Shown here in pieces: positions 25,445 through 32,597 of a DNA stretch of 33,325 bases (its first letter is position 1; each line of letters starts with the position of its first letter). The translations under genes and the position numbers were made by a program. Location: assembly GCF_022662535.1 (NCBI RefSeq), contig NZ_JAKQYM010000016.1:1-33325 (forward strand), written 5' to 3'. The stretch comes from Polaribacter marinus. Its GTDB lineage: Bacteria; Bacteroidota; Bacteroidia; Flavobacteriales; Flavobacteriaceae. Below the pieces are notes generated by a model, which did not search any database, was not told the DNA's origin, and was given only the letters and a program-made list of their open reading frames with translations.

Positions 25445-26026
25445 ATGCGAACTGAAATAAAATATTTAGAACTTAAAAGTGGATTTTCTGGAAATGGTCC
25501 AGCTTGGATTGGACTTGTTTCGTTCTCAAAAAGCGGAAAGACAATCTATTTTGATGGAAAAGCTTTTCAGAGAATGGGAAGTGCAAGAATTCAAGGAAAC
25601 TTTATGGATATTGAATCTGGAAATGAATATTGGATTTCTGGAGTTAAAAAAGATTTATCTGACCGACACAAATTTGGTGGAGGAAAAGTTTTGGTGGAAA
25701 AACGGATTTTAAGTGAGTATTTACAAATTATTGGAAAGTCAGAATTACCGAAAACTGACTTTGAACTGACTGAAGTAAATGTTGAGATTCCGATTGAGAG
25801 AATTAACGAAATAGAGAACGAGAAATACGAAACGTCTGAATTTGGAGCTGACTTGCATTTTAGAGAACCTAATGAATTAAGTAATGCCGAAATTGAATTT
25901 GTAATTGCCGAATTAATTGAAGACGAAAAAAGCGCAAGATTCAATAAAGGAAGAAGATTTACGAAAAAGAAAAGGCTCGAATTCGAAGCTGAATTAGAAA
26001 AACGTGAAATAAAAAACGTTGGGTAA
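25445..26026 (+). CDS. cassette C7: conserved protein of unknown function, closed by attC
   Basis: 193 aa from ATG at 25445. The N-terminal ~95 residues (KYLELKSGFSGNGPAWIGLV, then FSKSGKTIYFDGKAF and SGNEYWISGVKKDLSDRHKF) belong to a small conserved protein family that I have seen widely in bacteria without known function. The invariant-looking parts are the AWIG, TIYF, YWISGVKK and DRH motifs. The C-terminal half is Glu/Lys-rich and ends with GRRFTKKKRLEFE. The last codons GTT GGG TAA are the R'' box of attC S8, so the recombination site supplies the stop codon. Cassette ends GTTACCCAAC and GTTGGGTAAC match over 10 bp. Confidence 0.8.
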   Translation: MRTEIKYLELKSGFSGNGPAWIGLVSFSKSGKTIYFDGKAFQRMGSARIQGNFMDIESGNEYWISGVKKDLSDRHKFGGGKVLVEKRILSEYLQIIGKSELPKTDFELTEVNVEIPIERINEIENEKYETSEFGADLHFREPNELSNAEIEFVIAELIEDEKSARFNKGRRFTKKKRLEFEAELEKREIKNVG

Positions 26027-26152
26027 CACCGTATAAAAATAATTGCGGTTTAGTGCTTAATCAAAGGTCGTTGCGTGTTTGTAACGTCTGATTTTCCTTC
26101 GGAAAATCCTCGCATACAAACCCCCAACTATTCTTATACATAAACGTTGCCA
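26021..26152 (+). repeat. attC-like site S8
   Basis: R'' GGGTAAC at 26021-26027, R' GTTGCCA at 26146-26152. Outer stem GTATAA / TTATAC. Central hairpin GATTTTCCTTCGGAAAATC with a second stem GCGTGTTTGTAACG facing CGCATACAAAC. Between the end boxes it differs from S15 at only two positions. Confidence 0.88.
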
Positions 26153-26596
26153 AAAATTGCCCAAAAACCAATCAAAACGTTGGAAAAAAAAACAATAAAA
26201 CTTCTGAATTTAAAATGTTAGACACTCTCTCGCGAGTGAAAATTTTAGTTTTTAATAAAGATTTAAAAAGTTTGAAAACATTTAGATTCTTTAAATAAAG
26301 TTTGTAGAATATTCTCTTAAACTCAAAATTTTAAAAGGCGGAGAAATCTCATTTTTCAAGAATAAAAGAAACCACTCAAATGTTGAGTTTCCAATTATTG
26401 CGGAATAAAAATCTTTGTGGAATTATCACTCAAATGCTAAATTTGAAAAAACGGAAAGATCTCGTTAATTAAAATTTGAAAAACCACTCAAATGTTGAAT
26501 TCCCAATATTACGGAATTAAAAATATTGGCGGAATTATCACTCGAACGTTAAATCTCGAAAATAATAACAAAGTCGGAAAAACAAAAAACAACTTT
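26153..26596. other. cassette C8: no convincing gene; four-copy repeat
   Basis: This complete cassette, 26147-26603, has no ORF longer than about 27 codons that looks real on either strand. It holds four copies of a CACTCAAATG-type motif, starting at 26373, 26427, 26485 and 26539 (spacings 54, 58, 54). These make two ~112-bp imperfect repeats that alternate ACCACTCAAATGTTGA with ATCACTCAAATGCTAAA. A CACTCTCTCGCGAGTG element lies near 26222 and a related CACTCTCTCAC occurs in the next cassette at about 27035. It could encode an RNA or be a decayed gene. Cassette ends GTTGCCAAAA and TTTAGGCAAC match at 9 of 10 positions. Confidence 0.6.
26371..26560 (+). repeat. imperfect ~112-bp tandem repeat within cassette C8
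   Basis: Two units start at 26371 and 26483. Each holds ACCACTCAAATGTTGA, then an AT-rich stretch with CGGAAT, then GGAATTATCACTC. Copies have diverged at many positions, so the duplication is not recent. Confidence 0.6.
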
Positions 26597-26729
26597 AGGC
26601 AACACCTTGTATAAAAAATTGCTAAATTTGGCTTAATCAAAAGTTTGTCCTTTCTTATAAACGCTATTTTTCCTGCGGAAAAATGCCGTTCATTTTAAAC
26701 GCAAATTTCCATACAAAAACACGTTAGCA
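26597..26729 (+). repeat. attC-like site S9
   Basis: R'' AGGCAAC at 26597-26603, R' GTTAGCA at 26723-26729. Outer stem TTGTAT / ATACAA. Central hairpin TTTTTCCTGCGGAAAAA. Same subfamily as S0 and S14. Confidence 0.85.
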
Positions 26730-26765
26730 AAAACTTGGCTGAATCCCATAGAAAGACATAAGGAC

Positions 26766-26903
26766 TTAAAATCTATCAAGCCAATCTGAAGCTTTATCAA
26801 ATTCGTGTTTACAAGACTTACATCGATAGCGGAAAATTCTAATATTCCAAAAGGAATTATAATCTTTACAACGAGGACACTTTACCCATACTAATATTCC
26901 CAT
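26766..26903 (-). CDS. cassette C9: 45-aa zinc-ribbon protein on the opposite strand
   Basis: Small ORF read from the minus strand, ATG at 26901-26903 and TAA at 26766-26768. The product starts MGILVWVKCPRCKDYNSFWN and ends KASDWLDRF. CPRC (residues 9-12) and CKSC (28-31) form a treble-clef or zinc-ribbon with 15 residues between the pairs, followed by HEF, typical of small zinc-ribbon proteins. A -7 box TATCTTTG (26920-26927 on the minus strand) lies 16 bp upstream. It is the only gene in this cassette and the only array gene against the common direction, so it must carry its own promoter. Function unknown; nucleic-acid or protein binding is usual for such ribbons. Confidence 0.7.
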   Translation of the reverse strand: MGILVWVKCPRCKDYNSFWNIRIFRYRCKSCKHEFDKASDWLDRF

Positions 26904-26919
26904 AACAATTTATTTTAAA

Positions 26920-26927
26920 CAAAGATA
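26920..26927 (-). promoter_or_regulatory. candidate -7 box for the zinc-ribbon gene
   Basis: Minus-strand TATCTTTG matches the Bacteroidota -7 consensus TAnnTTTG exactly and lies 16 bp before the ATG. No clear -33 TTTG was found. Confidence 0.4.
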
Positions 26928-27324
26928 ATATTTTAAACTAAAAATTGCTGAATTGCGCCAAATAAAAGAAAGTTTTTAAAATATAATTTTAGCTTTTTTT
27001 TAGTTTATAAATCAGAATTCTGAAAAAAATGGAGCACTCTCTCACAAATTAAACTTTGTAAAGTATGAGGGTTTCCAGATTTTTCCAAAAAAGGAATTAA
27101 CTCAAACTCTGAAATCAAAATTGCAGGAAAATTATTCGAATATATTTATAAATTTTTCGGAATTCTGAAAAAAGAGAAAAACCAAAATCACGTGATTTTT
27201 ACTCGGAATTTTAAATTAGTAAATTTGTGAAATTTCGAAAAACATAAATTCGGAATTTTTATTTTTTATGGTTATTAAATAGAAAATGAAATTATAAAAA
27301 ATGGAAAAAATTAGAAAACGCATT
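26928..27324. other. gene-free part of cassette C9
   Basis: About 400 bp of very AT-rich sequence between the zinc-ribbon promoter and attC S10. No convincing ORF on either strand; a 35-codon frame on the minus strand starting in the R'' box is rejected. It contains GGAATTCTGAAAAAA-like repeats (near 27014 and 27160), CAAAATCACGTGATTTT (palindromic, near 27184) and CACTCTCTCAC shared with cassette C8. Nothing else was recognised. Confidence 0.5.
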
Positions 27325-27458
27325 TGCTAACACCGTATAAAAAAAATTGCTATTTTAGTGCTTAATTAAAGACAGTTGCATTTTTGCCAACTTCTGAATT
27401 TCATTCTGAAATTCCTCGCTGACAAAAACGCAACTTTTCTTATACAACAACGTTGTAA
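27325..27458 (+). repeat. attC-like site S10
   Basis: R'' TGCTAAC at 27325-27331, R' GTTGTAA at 27452-27458. Outer stem GTATAA / TTATAC. Central hairpin GAATTTCATTCTGAAATTC. Pairs cassette C9 over 9 bp (GTTAGCAAA / TTTGCTAAC). Confidence 0.87.
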
Positions 27459-27470
27459 AACATTTGACCA

Positions 27471-28004
27471 ATGAATCGCCTCATTCTAATTTTTGGTTTT
27501 TTTATACTGCTGATTAGTTGTAAATCGACTAAAATAAGCTATGAATCTGAATTTAAAATATCTGATGATTCTGTAAATCTTTATGCGTTTATCGGAAAAA
27601 AAATATCTGTATTGGAATTTGACCCAAATGAGAATAACACTGAAGTTGTAACGGATACTGTGTTTGGAAAAGTATTTAAGTCTACACCCTATATTATGGA
27701 CTATGCATTCAAATGCAAATATAGAATCGAAAAAAATGTGTTTAATGAATTAAAAACGAAAACTATTGATTTTGTAGCTTATGACCATTATGGAATTGCA
27801 AAATTTAAAAATTACAAGTACGTAATTTTATATATTTCTCTTGATAAAGAAGATGGAAGTTATTATCACCAAAAATATCAATTTGACCCAGTAGAAAAAA
27901 CAAAAAACGGAACTTGGCAAGGTTTGAATGGAGAAAGCATTGAAAGTTTATTTAACGATAAAAAAAATGGAGTATTATCTGCTCGTGGTTTGTTTGATAA
28001 ATAA
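27471..28004 (+). CDS. cassette C10: lipoprotein of unknown function
   Basis: 177 aa. Lipoprotein signal MNRLILIFGFFILLISC, lipobox LISC with Cys at 17, followed by KSTK. The mature part of ~160 residues is likely a beta-rich domain with Tyr- and Phe-rich strands (YAFIGKKISVLEFDP; YKYVILYISLDKEDGSYYH). No family was recognised. The start is 13 bp after R', within a leader ATTTGACCA shared in part with several other cassettes. Cassette ends GTTGTAAAAC and GTTTTACAAC match over 10 bp. Confidence 0.78.
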   Translation: MNRLILIFGFFILLISCKSTKISYESEFKISDDSVNLYAFIGKKISVLEFDPNENNTEVVTDTVFGKVFKSTPYIMDYAFKCKYRIEKNVFNELKTKTIDFVAYDHYGIAKFKNYKYVILYISLDKEDGSYYHQKYQFDPVEKTKNGTWQGLNGESIESLFNDKKNGVLSARGLFDK

Positions 28005-28011
28005 AAACGTT

Positions 28012-28144
28012 TTACAACACCGTGTATAATTAATTGCTTGGTCACTGCCTACTTACGAACATTCCTGCGGAATATTCTATCTGTGATTTATTTGCTAACT
28101 TAGTTGCTTAACCACGCAACTAATCATACACAAACACGTTGTAC
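28012..28144 (+). repeat. attC-like site S11
   Basis: R'' TTACAAC at 28012-28018, R' GTTGTAC at 28138-28144. Outer stem GTGTATAATTAATTGC with GCAACTAATCATACAC. Central hairpin GAACATTCCTGCGGAATATTC. Near-identical to S1 and S5. Confidence 0.88.
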
Positions 28145-28168
28145 ACAATTAAAAACCAGAATTATAGA

Positions 28169-28801
28169 ATGAAATTTTATTTAATTGTTATTTTATTTTC
28201 AGTATTAATTTCATGTAAATCTGAAAATAATTCGAACGAAAAGAACAATTTAAAAAACAAAAAAGGAAATATTGATTTATATATTACCGGAGAAAAATTT
28301 GAAACTAAAAAGTCTGAAAAATTGAATTCAGAAGGAATTGAGCTTTCGAAAAAAAACGAATATAAAAAAGCCGAAAAAATCTTTTTAAACGCTCTGAAAA
28401 TAGAACCAAATAATTCTATAATTCTGAACAATTTGGGGAATGTCAAAAAGTTTCAAAATGAATATGAAGAGTCTATAAAATATTATGAAAAATCATTACT
28501 TGTATCAGATTCATTATATTTAAATTCTGCTCTTAATATTGGAATTGTATCTTATCAAACTGAAAATTATAATAAAAGTTTAAGTTTATTGGAATATGTA
28601 ATATCTAAAAGTAATAATTTGAAATTAACAGAAATTGCATATTATAATTTAGTGCTTGTTTATCTAAAACAAAACGAATGTGAGAAAGCAAAAACCGAAT
28701 TGAAAAAATATGAAAAAATATTTAAAGATAAATTTCAATTTGTAAAACAATATGAATATTTAAAGTCTGAAATAAAAAACTGTGTACAACCCCGTGTATA
28801 A
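28169..28801 (+). CDS. cassette C11: TPR-repeat lipoprotein, closed by attC
   Basis: 210 aa from ATG at 28169 (MKFYLIVILFSVLISC, lipobox LISC, Cys at 16). The upstream GTT-containing frame is attC sequence. After a Lys/Asn linker come tetratricopeptide repeats: LNSEGIELSKKNEYKKAEKIF, ALKIEPNNSIILNNLGNV and YEESIKYYEKSLLVSDSLYL, with the common pattern of small, bulky and Pro positions. It probably scaffolds other envelope proteins. The stop codon TAA (28799-28801) and the last residues VQPRV lie in attC S12, so the gene runs through the R'' box. Cassette ends GTTGTACACA and TGTGTACAAC match over 10 bp. Confidence 0.82.
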   Translation: MKFYLIVILFSVLISCKSENNSNEKNNLKNKKGNIDLYITGEKFETKKSEKLNSEGIELSKKNEYKKAEKIFLNALKIEPNNSIILNNLGNVKKFQNEYEESIKYYEKSLLVSDSLYLNSALNIGIVSYQTENYNKSLSLLEYVISKSNNLKLTEIAYYNLVLVYLKQNECEKAKTELKKYEKIFKDKFQFVKQYEYLKSEIKNCVQPRV

Positions 28802-28918
28802 AAAATTGCTATATTTAGCATAAACTAAAACTTGTTGCTCTTTTGCAAACTTCTGAATTTCCGCTGGAAATTCCTCGTTCACAAAATCGCAACTTTCCAT
28901 AACACAACAACGTTGGCA
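28784..28918 (+). repeat. attC-like site S12
   Basis: R'' GTACAAC at 28784-28790, R' GTTGGCA at 28912-28918. Left arm CCCCGTGTATAA, right arm TTCCATAACACAACAACG. Central hairpin GAATTTCCGCTGGAAATTC. Same subfamily as S6 and S10. Confidence 0.85.
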
Positions 28919-28925
28919 AACATAA

Positions 28926-29780
28926 ATGACGGAACCAAATTCAAGATTGAAAGCCTTATTATCACTAATTGATATGTCTCTGGAAAATCAGAGAAGCATC
29001 TTAATTGAATTGAACTCTCTTTTAGCAGATTGTACTCAAGACTTATTTGATTTAGGAATTAAATTCGAAAATGCTGGACTTCTTGAAAAGTTATTGATTC
29101 AAATAATTAAACATAATTTAAGCATAGCAACTCTTTCAAAAGGCTCATACATCAAAATAAGAGAAAATGAATTGATGATGGATGATTTGACGGCTGTTTA
29201 CTCTATCGCAAGATTGCAAATTGAAACATTTGTAAATTTGAGTTATCTTTTTTTCTTGGAATTTGAAATATCGCAAGAGTTGAGAATTAGCATTTACAAA
29301 ATACAAGGACTGAATCAACAAATTTCTTTAACAAGCAAACATTCTAAAAAATTTGAACCAGTTGCAAAAATGAGAAATGAACTCGCTGAAGAACTCAAAA
29401 AACTGCGAAATCTATCTGAATTTAAATTAGCATCAAAAAAAGAGAAAACAAAATATACTAAACCTCGTTATGCAAGGCTAAAAAAACCAGATGAAATTTA
29501 TGATATGATTAAAATAGGTGATTTATCAAAAACACACTCACTGTATTCAAATCATATCCATTCTGAATACATAAGTATCAGACAATTGAATTCCGCTATT
29601 CAAAACACTGAACAAATTAGTAATTCTATTTCAACTGTAATAATATTATGTTCAAGAATTACATCATTAGTAATTACGAACTTCACTTCTAAATATGAAA
29701 TAGAAAACAACTCATTTTCGAAAAAATCAGATATTTTAGGAGAGAAAATAGATGCATTAAACAAAATGTATGGAAAATAA
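28926..29780 (+). CDS. cassette C12: helical protein, possibly DUF5677-like
   Basis: 284 aa, almost entirely helical, with no signal peptide. The pattern of conserved-looking segments (LTAVYSIARLQIETFVNLSYL near 88, a short helical middle, then HSLYSNHIHSEYISIRQL near 201 and a final helical bundle) recalls DUF5677/AbiV-like helical proteins that have an 'R..E' and a late 'S...H' motif. This is a low-confidence resemblance. ATG at 28926 is 7 bp after R', so no room is left for a promoter in the cassette itself. Cassette ends GTTGGCAAAC and GTTTGCCAAC match over 10 bp. Confidence 0.7.
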   Translation: MTEPNSRLKALLSLIDMSLENQRSILIELNSLLADCTQDLFDLGIKFENAGLLEKLLIQIIKHNLSIATLSKGSYIKIRENELMMDDLTAVYSIARLQIETFVNLSYLFFLEFEISQELRISIYKIQGLNQQISLTSKHSKKFEPVAKMRNELAEELKKLRNLSEFKLASKKEKTKYTKPRYARLKKPDEIYDMIKIGDLSKTHSLYSNHIHSEYISIRQLNSAIQNTEQISNSISTVIILCSRITSLVITNFTSKYEIENNSFSKKSDILGEKIDALNKMYGK

Positions 29781-29788
29781 AATACGTT

Positions 29789-29922
29789 TGCCAACACCGT
29801 ATATAATTTATTGCTGGCTTCTCGCCTACTTACGAAAGTCCTCGCGGACTTTCTTGGTCGGTAATTATTTACTAAATTAGTTGCTTGAAATACGCAACAA
29901 ACCATATACAACAACGTTGGCA
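29789..29922 (+). repeat. attC-like site S13
   Basis: R'' TGCCAAC at 29789-29795, R' GTTGGCA at 29916-29922. Outer stem GTATAT / ATATAC. Central hairpin GAAAGTCCTCGCGGACTTTC. Its first ~70 bp after R'' equal those of S17. Confidence 0.88.
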
Positions 29923-29953
29923 ACAATTAGCGGGAACGCACTCAAAATAAATA

Positions 29954-30394
29954 ATGGAAGAATTTGAACTAAAAGGAGACAACGGAATTATAACTGTTGG
30001 AATTGAAAAAACTTTTGGATTCCCGAATGAAACTTGTTTCAAAGGTGGATATGAATGTGTTGCTGGAATTGAAATTAAAGTTGGTTCTTATTTAGTGAAA
30101 AGTAGTTTTTATACTTCTACTGGCGAATTATTCAAATTTTATGAAAAACTAAAAATCTGTCAGACCGAACTGAATGGAAATGCGGAATTTGACTCTTATG
30201 AGAACAATCTGGAATTGAATGTAAAATATGAAATAGGAAAGATTGAAATTTCCGGAAAATATCAAGAGAATTTAGGAACTGATAATATACTGGAATTTGA
30301 TTTCAATAGTGACCAATCTTATTTTGAAAAACCTATTGAACAATTAGAACGAATTTTTGACAAATATGGCGGAATGAAAGGAGTGAAAAAATAA
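29954..30394 (+). CDS. cassette C13: small soluble protein, WapI-immunity-like
   Basis: 146 aa, no signal peptide. It starts MEEFELKGDNGIITVGIEKT and continues with YECVAGIEIKVGSYLVK, STGELFKFYEKLKICQTELNG and NLELNVKYEIGKIEISGKYQ. This alternating-strand pattern, with a central helix, is like the WapI/DUF6228-type immunity family, in which a small beta protein neutralises a toxin. The match is by overall pattern and therefore modest. No toxin partner is in the array. Cassette ends GTTGGCAAC and GTTGCCAAC match over 9 bp. Confidence 0.75.
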   Translation: MEEFELKGDNGIITVGIEKTFGFPNETCFKGGYECVAGIEIKVGSYLVKSSFYTSTGELFKFYEKLKICQTELNGNAEFDSYENNLELNVKYEIGKIEISGKYQENLGTDNILEFDFNSDQSYFEKPIEQLERIFDKYGGMKGVKK

Positions 30395-30403
30395 AATAAC
30401 AGT

Positions 30404-30537
30404 TGCCAACACCGTGTAGTAAAAATTGCTAAATTAGTGTTTAACTAAAAGCTGTTGCATTTTTGCTCACTTCAATTTTCCTACGGAAAATAGCCGTTCA
30501 CAAAAATCGCAACTTTCATTACACAAACACGTTGGCA
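30404..30537 (+). repeat. attC-like site S14
   Basis: R'' TGCCAAC at 30404-30410, R' GTTGGCA at 30531-30537. Left arm CCGTGTAGTAA, right arm CATTACACAAACACG. Central hairpin ATTTTCCTACGGAAAAT. Confidence 0.85.
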
Positions 30538-30542
30538 ATAAT

Positions 30543-31085
30543 ATGAAAAGACTATACAGAATAATAATTGGAATTCTATTCTTGGGAATCTATTGGCTAT
30601 GTGAATATAACTTAATCCATAGTGAATCTGAAAATTACCTCAAAAGTGATATTAATGATTTAAAAGACTCGCTTTTCATCGTCTCAATTCTTATCTCAAT
30701 TGTTATTGCGTTCTTTATTGTATTTGAAGAAAATCTCGCAGGTGGAAAATGGAAAAAAATTGACCATATCTTCTATATCGGAATTATGTCTTTTCTAATT
30801 TTCCCTATGACTGCTTCAATAATATTAACTTCAGGACTTAAACTGAATCGACTTTCAGAAAACGGACAATATAATGAGCCTTTTATTATTTCTGTTAAAG
30901 ACCTTTACGGCAATAATGACAATTATGTTTGGGGAAGAATCCCAAATAAAACAGAATATGGACAAACAGAAAAAATAAAATTAAACAAAAAAATCTATGA
31001 CGAAGTCGAAAAAAATCAAGAAATTAAATTGAATTTAAAAAAGGGGGTTTTTGGAATTCCATATGACCCAATCGGAACAAAATAA
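30543..31085 (+). CDS. cassette C14: small multi-pass membrane protein
   Basis: 180 aa. Three or so hydrophobic helices: residues 5-21 (YRIIIGILFLGIYWLCE), 44-61 (LFIVSILISIVIAFFIVF) and 77-97 (FYIGIMSFLIFPMTASIIL). The C-terminal ~80 residues are soluble, Lys/Asn-rich and contain YVWGRIPNKTEYGQ. No family was recognised. ATG at 30543 is 5 bp after the R' box, the shortest leader in the array. Cassette ends GTTGGCAATA and TATTGCCAAC match over 10 bp. Confidence 0.75.
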   Translation: MKRLYRIIIGILFLGIYWLCEYNLIHSESENYLKSDINDLKDSLFIVSILISIVIAFFIVFEENLAGGKWKKIDHIFYIGIMSFLIFPMTASIILTSGLKLNRLSENGQYNEPFIISVKDLYGNNDNYVWGRIPNKTEYGQTEKIKLNKKIYDEVEKNQEIKLNLKKGVFGIPYDPIGTK

Positions 31086-31092
31086 ATACTAT

Positions 31093-31224
31093 TGCCAACA
31101 CCGTATAAAAACAATTGCGGTTTAGTGCTTAATCAAAGGTCGTTGCGTGTTTGTAACGTCTGATTTTCCTTCGGAAAATCCTCGCATACAAACCCGCAAC
31201 TATTCTTATACATAAACGTTGGCA
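31093..31224 (+). repeat. attC-like site S15
   Basis: R'' TGCCAAC at 31093-31099, R' GTTGGCA at 31218-31224. Outer stem GTATAA / TTATAC. Interior nearly identical to S8, although the two sites end unrelated cassettes. Confidence 0.88.
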
Positions 31225-31253
31225 AACATTTACCAATCACACCCAAAATAGAT

Positions 31254-31652
31254 ATGATTAAATACAAAGTTGAAAAATACGCCAATACTAAATCTGGGGA
31301 TTTTGTAACTTTTAGAGAAACAATTCCTTCTAAAAAACTGGAGGAATACAAAAAAAATGAATGGAATGTTGTTGAAAAAATAGTGCCTTTTATAACTTGG
31401 TGGAATAAATTTTCAACGACTAATAAGATTGCTATTCTTGCCATTTTTACACCGATTTTATTTGGTGGAATTTATTTTCTTGTTGAACAGTATCAGAATA
31501 ATAAATATGAATCTTTAAACAAAGATTATTATCTACTGAAAAATAAGTTTGAAAATTCTCAATCTGAAAATTCTGAATTAAAGAAATTGAACAAGTATTT
31601 AATTGACTCTTTAAGTAAATTGAATAAAAAAGGAGAATCCAAACCCAAATAA
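31254..31652 (+). CDS. cassette C15: membrane protein with C-terminal coiled coil
   Basis: 132 aa. A short N-terminal soluble part of ~55 residues (GDFVTFRETIPSKKLEEYKK) is followed by one membrane helix (IAILAIFTPILFGGIYFLV, about residues 59-77) and a coiled coil of ~45 residues (NKDYYLLKNKFENSQSENSE). No family was recognised. A terminator hairpin follows the stop codon at once, unusual in this array. Cassette ends GTTGGCAAA and TTTGCCAAC match over 9 bp. Confidence 0.72.
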   Translation: MIKYKVEKYANTKSGDFVTFRETIPSKKLEEYKKNEWNVVEKIVPFITWWNKFSTTNKIAILAIFTPILFGGIYFLVEQYQNNKYESLNKDYYLLKNKFENSQSENSELKKLNKYLIDSLSKLNKKGESKPK

Positions 31653-31679
31653 CACTAATTAGGAATAGTGTTTTATATA
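31651..31679 (+). terminator. intrinsic terminator after cassette C15 gene
   Basis: AACACTA (31651-31657) pairs with TAGTGTT (31666-31672) around an 8-nt loop, followed by TTATATAA. It begins at the stop codon of the C15 gene and should cut read-through transcription into downstream cassettes. Confidence 0.6.
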
Positions 31680-31746
31680 ATTTTAATTGATTTATATTTT
31701 TTGACATTTAATTATAATTTGAATAAATAATTGAATAAAAACGATT

Positions 31747-31880
31747 TGCCAACACCGTACAAAATTAATTGCTTTATTTAGGCTTACTTACGAAAGTCCT
31801 CTCGGACTTTCTTTGTCTGTTATTATTTATTAAATTAGCTGCTTAACCGCCGCAAAAAATCTTGTACAAACACGTTAGCC
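31747..31880 (+). repeat. attC-like site S16
   Basis: R'' TGCCAAC at 31747-31753, R' GTTAGCC at 31874-31880. Outer stem GTACAA / TTGTAC: two paired changes relative to GTGTAT / ATACAC, the clearest covariation in the set. Central hairpin GAAAGTCCTCTCGGACTTTC. Confidence 0.88.
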
Positions 31881-31894
31881 ATAATTAAAGAAAA

Positions 31895-32416
31895 ATGACA
31901 GCAGAATTTGAAACTGAAATAGTAAAAACAAAGGGATTCAATAAAATCTTTATGATTGTATTTATCATTCTTTATATGATTTCAGGATTTTACATTTTTA
32001 TGTATGACAAAGAAAGTCAAAACATATATTTGAAATATTTTGCTCTTGCAATTTATGTATCAGGAATTTATTTTCTATTCGGACAGTCTTTTATCAAACC
32101 GAAAAAAATCGGAAAACTAAAAATTTCAACAGAAAGAATTGAATTTAACGAGAACGACGAAAGTAAAAGTGTTACTCTGAATGAACTTGAAAATATTTAT
32201 CTGAAATATATGGATTATGGAAGTTGGACAACTCACTCGATTTTCGGAAACAAAAACTACTTGACTATAACAGAAAAGTCAGGAAAAAAATATGATTTTG
32301 AAATACTGATAAGAAATAAAAATTCAAAAAGTGACCTAAAGAAAATTTTAAATAGTCCAGAGTTTTATGAAAAATTTGATTTTATGACTGATGGAAACTC
32401 TCGAACTGAATTTTAA
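31895..32416 (+). CDS. cassette C16: membrane protein with PH-like domain
   Basis: 173 aa. Two closely spaced membrane helices (IFMIVFIILYMISGFYIF, ~18-35, and YFALAIYVSGIYFLFG, ~48-63) form a hairpin. They are followed by a cytosolic domain of strands with the pattern IGKLKISTERIEFNE, KSVTLNELENIYLKY and NYLTITEKSGKKYDFEI. This is like bacterial PH-domain membrane proteins (bPH_2 style) of unknown role. Cassette ends GTTAGCCATA and TATGGCTAAC match over 10 bp. Confidence 0.75.
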   Translation: MTAEFETEIVKTKGFNKIFMIVFIILYMISGFYIFMYDKESQNIYLKYFALAIYVSGIYFLFGQSFIKPKKIGKLKISTERIEFNENDESKSVTLNELENIYLKYMDYGSWTTHSIFGNKNYLTITEKSGKKYDFEILIRNKNSKSDLKKILNSPEFYEKFDFMTDGNSRTEF

Positions 32417-32425
32417 AAAAACTAT

Positions 32426-32559
32426 GGCTAACACCGTATATAATTTATTGCTGGCTTCTCGCCTACTTACGAAAGTCCTCGCGGACTTTCTTGGTCGGTA
32501 TTTATTTACTAAATTAGGTGCTTAAACCACGCAACAAACCATATACAAACACGTTGTAG
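32426..32559 (+). repeat. attC-like site S17
   Basis: R'' GGCTAAC at 32426-32432, R' GTTGTAG at 32553-32559. Outer stem GTATAT / ATATAC. Central hairpin GAAAGTCCTCGCGGACTTTC. Left half identical to S13. Confidence 0.88.
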
Positions 32560-32597
32560 GTAAGCTAAAACCGAAATAAATCAATGAAATTCGAACT

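Noticed and set aside
25479..25712. 77-aa plus-strand ORF in another frame
   Set aside because: Overlaps the conserved C7 protein, whose motifs are clear.
26215..26301. 27-codon ORF in cassette C8
   Set aside because: Too short, no motif, no leader or conservation evidence.
27214..27321. 35-codon minus-strand ORF in cassette C9
   Set aside because: Starts in the R'' box, composed almost wholly of Phe, Ile, Asn and Lys as expected of random AT-rich sequence.
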